Shown here in pieces: positions 5,554 through 8,960 of a DNA stretch of 8,960 nt (its first letter is position 1; each line of letters opens with the position of its first letter). The stretch is from Proteobacteria bacterium UBA1148. Its GTDB lineage: Bacteria; Pseudomonadota; Gammaproteobacteria; Steroidobacterales; Rariloculaceae. The stretch is taken from contig DBZY01000021.1 of the NCBI GenBank assembly GCA_002311835.1, forward strand, positions 6,936 through 15,895, in the 5' to 3' direction. The notes beneath the pieces are model-generated. The model had not been told where the DNA came from. It saw nothing but the letters and a program-made list of their open reading frames with translations, and did no database searches. The position numbers and the translations under genes were made by a program.

Positions 5554-7335
5554 ATGAGTTCAGAGCAATTTGATTTCTCGCTCGCTATAGGTGGCGCCGC
5601 CGGACAGGGTATAGCCACTCCTGGCAACATTCTTGCAAGAACTTTTACCCGACGTGGTCTCTGGCTAAACGCATACAACGCTTATCAATCTATTGTGCGC
5701 GGCGGGCACATCTTCCTAACTATGCGAATCAGTGACAAAGAAATTTATAGCCACGGTGATAGTTTGGATATGTTGTTGTGCCTAAACCAGGACACTATGG
5801 ATAGGCATCTAGGACTCATGGGACCGGGAGGACAGGTCATCTTTAACGGGGATAAAATCATCCCGGGCGAGACCCCAGAAGGAGTCCAACTATGCCCGAT
5901 GCCCATCAAAGAACTCTCAAATAAGAGTCGTAACAAAGTTATTCAAAACACTATTGCGCTTGGAGTCATTAATAACCTGTTAGGCCTTGAGTTTGACTTA
6001 TTGGAAAATTCACTTAAGCAACAGTTTGGACGCAAAGGCGACGCCGTCGTTGAGGAAAACACTAGTGCTGCAAAAGCTGGCTACGAGTATGCCAAAGAAC
6101 ACTTCAAAGCCTATCCCGAACCACTCGCAACCGGGCCAAAACCTCTGGCGCTATGGACTGGAAATGAAGCCCTGGCGATGGGTGGCGCAGCTGCTGGGGT
6201 TAAATTTTATACGGCTTACCCAATGAGCCCGTCTACTGGCGTATTACACTGGATGGCCGCGAATGCCCGTGAGCTTGGCATTATGGTTCGGCAAGCAGAG
6301 GATGAAATTGCGGTCGCTAATATGGCTATTGGCGCAGCCCACGTAGGTGCTCGGGCAATGTGCGCAACTTCTGGTGGAGGATTTGCTCTGATGACGGAAG
6401 CTGTTGGCGCAGCTGCGATGATGGAAATCCCCGTGGTATTCATCAATGTAATGCGAGCAGGCCCCTCAACCGGGGTACCCACTAAAACCGAGCAGGGAGA
6501 TCTTTGGCAAGTTCTTGGTGCCAGCCAAGGCGACTTCGAACGATTGATCGTAGCACCGACAGATGCGCTTGATGCTTTCAAAATCATTCCTGAACTCTTC
6601 AACCTCTGCGACCAACACCAATGCCCTGGAATAGTTATCACCGACTTGCTGATCTCCGAAGGCACCTTCAGCACCGACCCAGACAACCTTAATCTTCAAC
6701 CTGAGATTGATCGAGGTGAGATGCTTACCAATGGTGCTGATAACAATGATTATCTACGCTACGAGTTGACTGATAGCGGCATCTCACCGCGCGCGCTGCC
6801 CGGACTCGAGGGGCACGTGCATGTAGTGGCAACGGATGAGCATGACCAGGATGGTGTGATCATCAGTGACGAATTCACCAATCCACACAAACGCCGGCAA
6901 ATGGTCGAAAAGCGTGCTCGAAAAATCGCGAATATCGTTGAAAAAATTGAGCCCCCTAAACTTGATGGGCCGGCGGATGCCGACGTAACCCTAATCGGTT
7001 GGGGATCAACCTATGGCGTGATCAAGGAAGCAATTGAACAGCTTGCATCGAAGGGTGTTACTGCAAATCATCTATCGATTCGCTGGATCGTGCCATTCCA
7101 TGCAGAAGTGGTCATCAATATTGTTAATGACGCCAAACGCACAATTATTGTTGAGAACAATTATTCGGGACAGTTTCATCGCTATTTACGTAGCGAAACA
7201 GGCCTTGCTATCGACGGGCATATCCGCAAGTACGATGGCGAACCCTTCATGCCCCATCACATCGTTGATGGGGTCTTAGAACAGATCGCGGGCAACACTA
7301 CTCACTCTGTCCCGTTTCAGGAAATAATGGTTTAG
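5554..7335 (+). CDS. korA: 2-oxoacid:ferredoxin oxidoreductase, fused gamma-alpha subunit (KorA)
   Basis: The protein has 593 residues and no signal peptide, so it is cytosolic. It pairs with KorB to convert a 2-oxoacid plus CoA and oxidised ferredoxin into acyl-CoA, CO2 and reduced ferredoxin. Residues about 6-190 are the gamma domain, with 'IGGAAGQGI' at 12-20 and 'RGGHIFLTMRIS' at 49-60. Residues about 200-375 are the pyrimidine-binding alpha domain. They include the 2-oxoacid motif 'YPMSPST' at 222-228 (usual form YPITPS), 'EDEIAVANMAIGAAHVGARA' at 249-268, 'ATSGGGFALMTEA' at 271-283 and 'RAGPSTGVPTKTEQGD' at 301-316. The remainder is the transketolase-C-like domain, including 'VTLIGWGSTYGVIKEAI'. 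This is the normal length and domain order for gamma-alpha fusions. GAGGAG at 5537-5542 precedes the ATG. 2-Oxoglutarate is the likeliest substrate by analogy with two-subunit KorAB, but pyruvate or another 2-oxoacid is not excluded. Confidence 0.92.
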   Translation: MSSEQFDFSLAIGGAAGQGIATPGNILARTFTRRGLWLNAYNAYQSIVRGGHIFLTMRISDKEIYSHGDSLDMLLCLNQDTMDRHLGLMGPGGQVIFNGDKIIPGETPEGVQLCPMPIKELSNKSRNKVIQNTIALGVINNLLGLEFDLLENSLKQQFGRKGDAVVEENTSAAKAGYEYAKEHFKAYPEPLATGPKPLALWTGNEALAMGGAAAGVKFYTAYPMSPSTGVLHWMAANARELGIMVRQAEDEIAVANMAIGAAHVGARAMCATSGGGFALMTEAVGAAAMMEIPVVFINVMRAGPSTGVPTKTEQGDLWQVLGASQGDFERLIVAPTDALDAFKIIPELFNLCDQHQCPGIVITDLLISEGTFSTDPDNLNLQPEIDRGEMLTNGADNNDYLRYELTDSGISPRALPGLEGHVHVVATDEHDQDGVIISDEFTNPHKRRQMVEKRARKIANIVEKIEPPKLDGPADADVTLIGWGSTYGVIKEAIEQLASKGVTANHLSIRWIVPFHAEVVINIVNDAKRTIIVENNYSGQFHRYLRSETGLAIDGHIRKYDGEPFMPHHIVDGVLEQIAGNTTHSVPFQEIMV

Positions 7336-7346
7336 AGGGCTCCGAA

Positions 7347-8252
7347 ATGGATGGAATAGATACCAGACAGCTTGTTCTTGACCCACAAACGGCTAATGAC
7401 TTCAAAGGCAAGGTAGACCCGGATTGGTGTGCTGGCTGCGGAGACTTCGGCGTACTCAACAGCTTGCGAAAAGCCTGCCTAGATCTTGGGCTCAAACCGC
7501 ATGAAATTCTTACTATTAGCGGTATCGGCTGCTCCTCAAACTTCCCTGGATTCTTCAATTCCTATGGAATGCATACCTTACACGGCCGGTCACTTGCTGT
7601 GGCAACTGGTGCAAAAATGGCCAACCATGAGCTGACCGTCTTCGTGACAGGAGGAGATGGCGATGGCTACGGCATCGGTGGCAACCACTTCACCCATACC
7701 GCACGCCGCAATGTTGATCTAACCTACATTGTCATGGACAACGAAATCTACGGTCTCACAACCGGACAGTTGTCACCTACCAGTTCACTAGATATGAAAA
7801 CCAAAAGCTCTCCACATGGAAGCATCGAATTTCCGTTCAACCCGATAACCTCAGCGATCATGAACGGCGCAACATTCGTCGCCCGGGGATTCAGCTCCGA
7901 TACAAAACACCTAACCATGCTTATGCAACAGGCCATTGAGCATAAAGGCTTCTCACTTATCAGTATATTTAGCCCGTGCATTACATTTAACCATGACAAC
8001 ACCGACGCTTTTTTCAAACCTCGCATCAAAAAGCTTGAAGATGAAGGCCACGATCCAAGTGACTGGAAGGCTGCGTGTGAAAAGGCCATGCTTTGGGGAG
8101 ATGTCATCTATACAGGACTTTTCACGCACGTAAAGGATCGCCTATCACTCGATGCAGCGGAACCCATACTCACTGATGGAGGCGCAATAAGCAGCCGCTC
8201 TCTAGAACTATCTAAAGAACAAGGCAAAAAGATTGTTGAACGGATGATGTGA
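7347..8252 (+). CDS. korB: 2-oxoacid:ferredoxin oxidoreductase, beta subunit (KorB)
   Basis: The protein has 301 residues, the usual length for a KorB-type beta subunit, and is cytosolic. It carries the thiamine diphosphate and the single [4Fe-4S] cluster of the enzyme. Probable cluster ligands are Cys28 and Cys31 in 'WCAGCGD', Cys62 in 'GIGCSS' and Cys211 in 'SPCITFN'; all four are present. The TPP/Mg motif is 'GGDGDGYGIGGNHF' (102-115), closing with 'VMDNEIYGLTTGQLSPTS' (129-146). There is no extra ferredoxin domain, so electrons must go to a separate ferredoxin not encoded in this window. The gene starts 11 bp after the korA stop, with a GAGGG-like site at 7335-7339 overlapping the end of korA, so the two are co-transcribed and probably translationally coupled. 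No clear intrinsic terminator follows. Confidence 0.93.
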   Translation: MDGIDTRQLVLDPQTANDFKGKVDPDWCAGCGDFGVLNSLRKACLDLGLKPHEILTISGIGCSSNFPGFFNSYGMHTLHGRSLAVATGAKMANHELTVFVTGGDGDGYGIGGNHFTHTARRNVDLTYIVMDNEIYGLTTGQLSPTSSLDMKTKSSPHGSIEFPFNPITSAIMNGATFVARGFSSDTKHLTMLMQQAIEHKGFSLISIFSPCITFNHDNTDAFFKPRIKKLEDEGHDPSDWKAACEKAMLWGDVIYTGLFTHVKDRLSLDAAEPILTDGGAISSRSLELSKEQGKKIVERMM

Positions 8253-8394
8253 ACTATCTTGACTGTGAATTTTCGACCCCAGATCCATACCCTCCACTAA
8301 TGCTTAGTTGCTGATACCATAGAACACAGCGGTGCTCTAGCGCGTTCTCGTGGATCGATAAAGATAAAGATAAAGATAACTATCGGGAGTTGCC
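8253..8394. other. Spacer between korB and the beta-propeller gene
   Basis: This gap of about 140 bp has no convincing terminator for korB and no good sigma70 promoter that I can see. Its only notable element is the GATAAA repeat at its end. Read-through from korB into the propeller gene cannot be excluded. Confidence 0.5.
8357..8379 (+). repeat. GATAAA hexanucleotide tandem repeat in a 5' leader
   Basis: Nearly four exact copies of the 6-bp unit GATAAA lie in a row, ending 5 bases before the GGGAG ribosome binding site (8385-8389) of the next gene. Flanking CGATA (8356-8360) and TATCG (8381-8385) are complementary and could form a small stem whose 3' arm touches the ribosome binding site. 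Confidence 0.85.
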
Positions 8395-8960
8395 ATGCGA
8401 TGTGCAAATTACGCGAGATGGCTTGTAACCGGAGCCGGCGTATCCGTAGTTTTTAGCGGATGGGCTTTTTCACAAATCAACGAAGAGGTCAACGCCCGCA
8501 CTGATCCCTATTCCGTGGATCAGAGTTTTTTTAGCTTACCAAGTGGAAGAAAAATCGGCTCGACGGCTGGTATTGCACTTGATACCGATGGCAGTAGCAT
8601 TTGGATATTCGATCGGTGTGGCGACAATTGGTGCTTTGACTCAGAAGTCGCTCCTATCCAGAAATTCGATGAGTCGGGTAATCTAGAGAGAAGTTTTGGT
8701 GCGGGCATGTTTGTTCGTCCTCATGGTATCCACATCGACCCTGAAGGAAATGTCTGGGTAACTGATGCAGAAGGCCCTGACGGCGTGGACCCGAGGCGCG
8801 ATGGCAAAGGTCACCAGGTATTTAAGTTCAGTCCAGATGGCAAGCTCCTAATGACGCTGGGGAAACCTGGTGTCGCTGGAGATGGATTAGACGAGTTCAA
8901 TCAGCCGTCAGCCGTACTCGTCGCACCTAGTGGAGACATCTTCGTCGGAGATGGTCACGG
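8395..8960 (+). CDS. Secreted NHL-type beta-propeller, peptidyl-alpha-hydroxyglycine amidating lyase-like (partial, 5' end)
   Basis: The frame is open from the ATG at 8395 to the window end: 188 full codons, with the C terminus missing. GGGAG at 8385-8389 supports the start. Residues 1-27 form a signal peptide ending near 'AFS/Q', so the protein is exported. The mature part has beta-propeller blades of the NHL kind: 'GIALDTDGSSIWIFDRCGDN' at 59-78, then 'PIQKFDESGNLERSFGAGMF' at 87-106, 'PHGIHIDPEGNVWVTDAEG' at 109-127, 'KGHQVFKFSPDGKLLMTLGK' at 138-157, and 'QPSAVLVAPSGDIFVGDGH' at 170-188. The paired 'RPHGI..D..GNVWVTD' and 'GHQV.KFSPDGK.L.TLG' wording is typical of bacterial proteins annotated as peptidylglycine amidating lyase-like. 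Cys75 and Cys80 could form a disulfide. Real amidating-lyase activity is not shown, and many such proteins have other or unknown roles. Confidence 0.8.
   Translation, partial: MRCANYARWLVTGAGVSVVFSGWAFSQINEEVNARTDPYSVDQSFFSLPSGRKIGSTAGIALDTDGSSIWIFDRCGDNWCFDSEVAPIQKFDESGNLERSFGAGMFVRPHGIHIDPEGNVWVTDAEGPDGVDPRRDGKGHQVFKFSPDGKLLMTLGKPGVAGDGLDEFNQPSAVLVAPSGDIFVGDGH

Noticed and set aside
6216..6686. 156-codon open frame antisense to korA
   Set aside because: It lies fully inside a well-supported gene, has repetitive Ser/Ala/Ile composition typical of reverse frames, and matches no family.
8520..8708. 62-codon minus-strand frame at the right end
   Set aside because: The plus strand here encodes a clear signal-peptide and propeller-repeat protein with a ribosome binding site; the antisense frame is a shadow.
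1..8960. Mobile element, CRISPR array, tRNA or phage-defence system
   Set aside because: No transposase, integrase, regularly spaced repeats, tRNA cloverleaf or defence domain was seen on either strand.

Overview
The window looks like chromosomal DNA of a Gram-negative bacterium, most likely an uncultured marine or soil proteobacterium (gammaproteobacterium-like). This is an inference from the gene families: DUF6152, 'PDLSG' secreted proteins, Abhydrolase_10, a PAL-like beta-propeller and a KorAB-type 2-oxoacid:ferredoxin oxidoreductase. There is no rRNA, tRNA, mobile element, CRISPR array or phage gene. I count eight protein genes. Six have N-terminal signal peptides and probably act in the periplasm or outside the cell; the two kor genes are cytosolic.

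Layout. (1) 135-683 (+): a small secreted phosphatase-fold protein (DSP/BLH-like) with a shortened CX4R signature loop. (2) 917-2911 (+): a large secreted alpha/beta hydrolase of the Abhydrolase_10 type, behind an AT-rich leader and a strong ribosome binding site. (3) 3008-5074 (-): a compact run of three secreted proteins of unknown function, transcribed in the order LolA-like beta protein (4292-5074), DUF6152 protein (3897-4295, ATGA overlap with the previous gene) and 'PDLSGxW' protein (3008-3841). It converges on gene 2. (4) 5075-5553: a divergent intergenic region of about 480 bp. Its korA-proximal part holds GC-rich inverted repeats, a terminator-like hairpin with a T5 run, and two mutually exclusive pairings that share one strand. 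This is the least explained DNA in the window. (5) 5554-8252 (+): korA and korB, 11 bp apart, encoding a two-subunit 2-oxoacid:ferredoxin oxidoreductase, with gamma and alpha domains fused in KorA and TPP plus one [4Fe-4S] cluster in KorB. (6) 8395-8960 (+): the start of a secreted NHL-type beta-propeller related to peptidyl-alpha-hydroxyglycine amidating lyase, cut by the window end and preceded by a GATAAA tandem repeat.

How the genes work together. Only two groupings are supported. KorA and KorB form one enzyme, which oxidatively decarboxylates a 2-oxoacid (probably 2-oxoglutarate) to the acyl-CoA while reducing ferredoxin, or runs in reverse. The three minus-strand genes are an operon by spacing and overlap, but their shared job is unknown. 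I found no convincing new defence or mobile system. The best candidates for something undescribed are the structured korA leader and the three-gene secreted operon.
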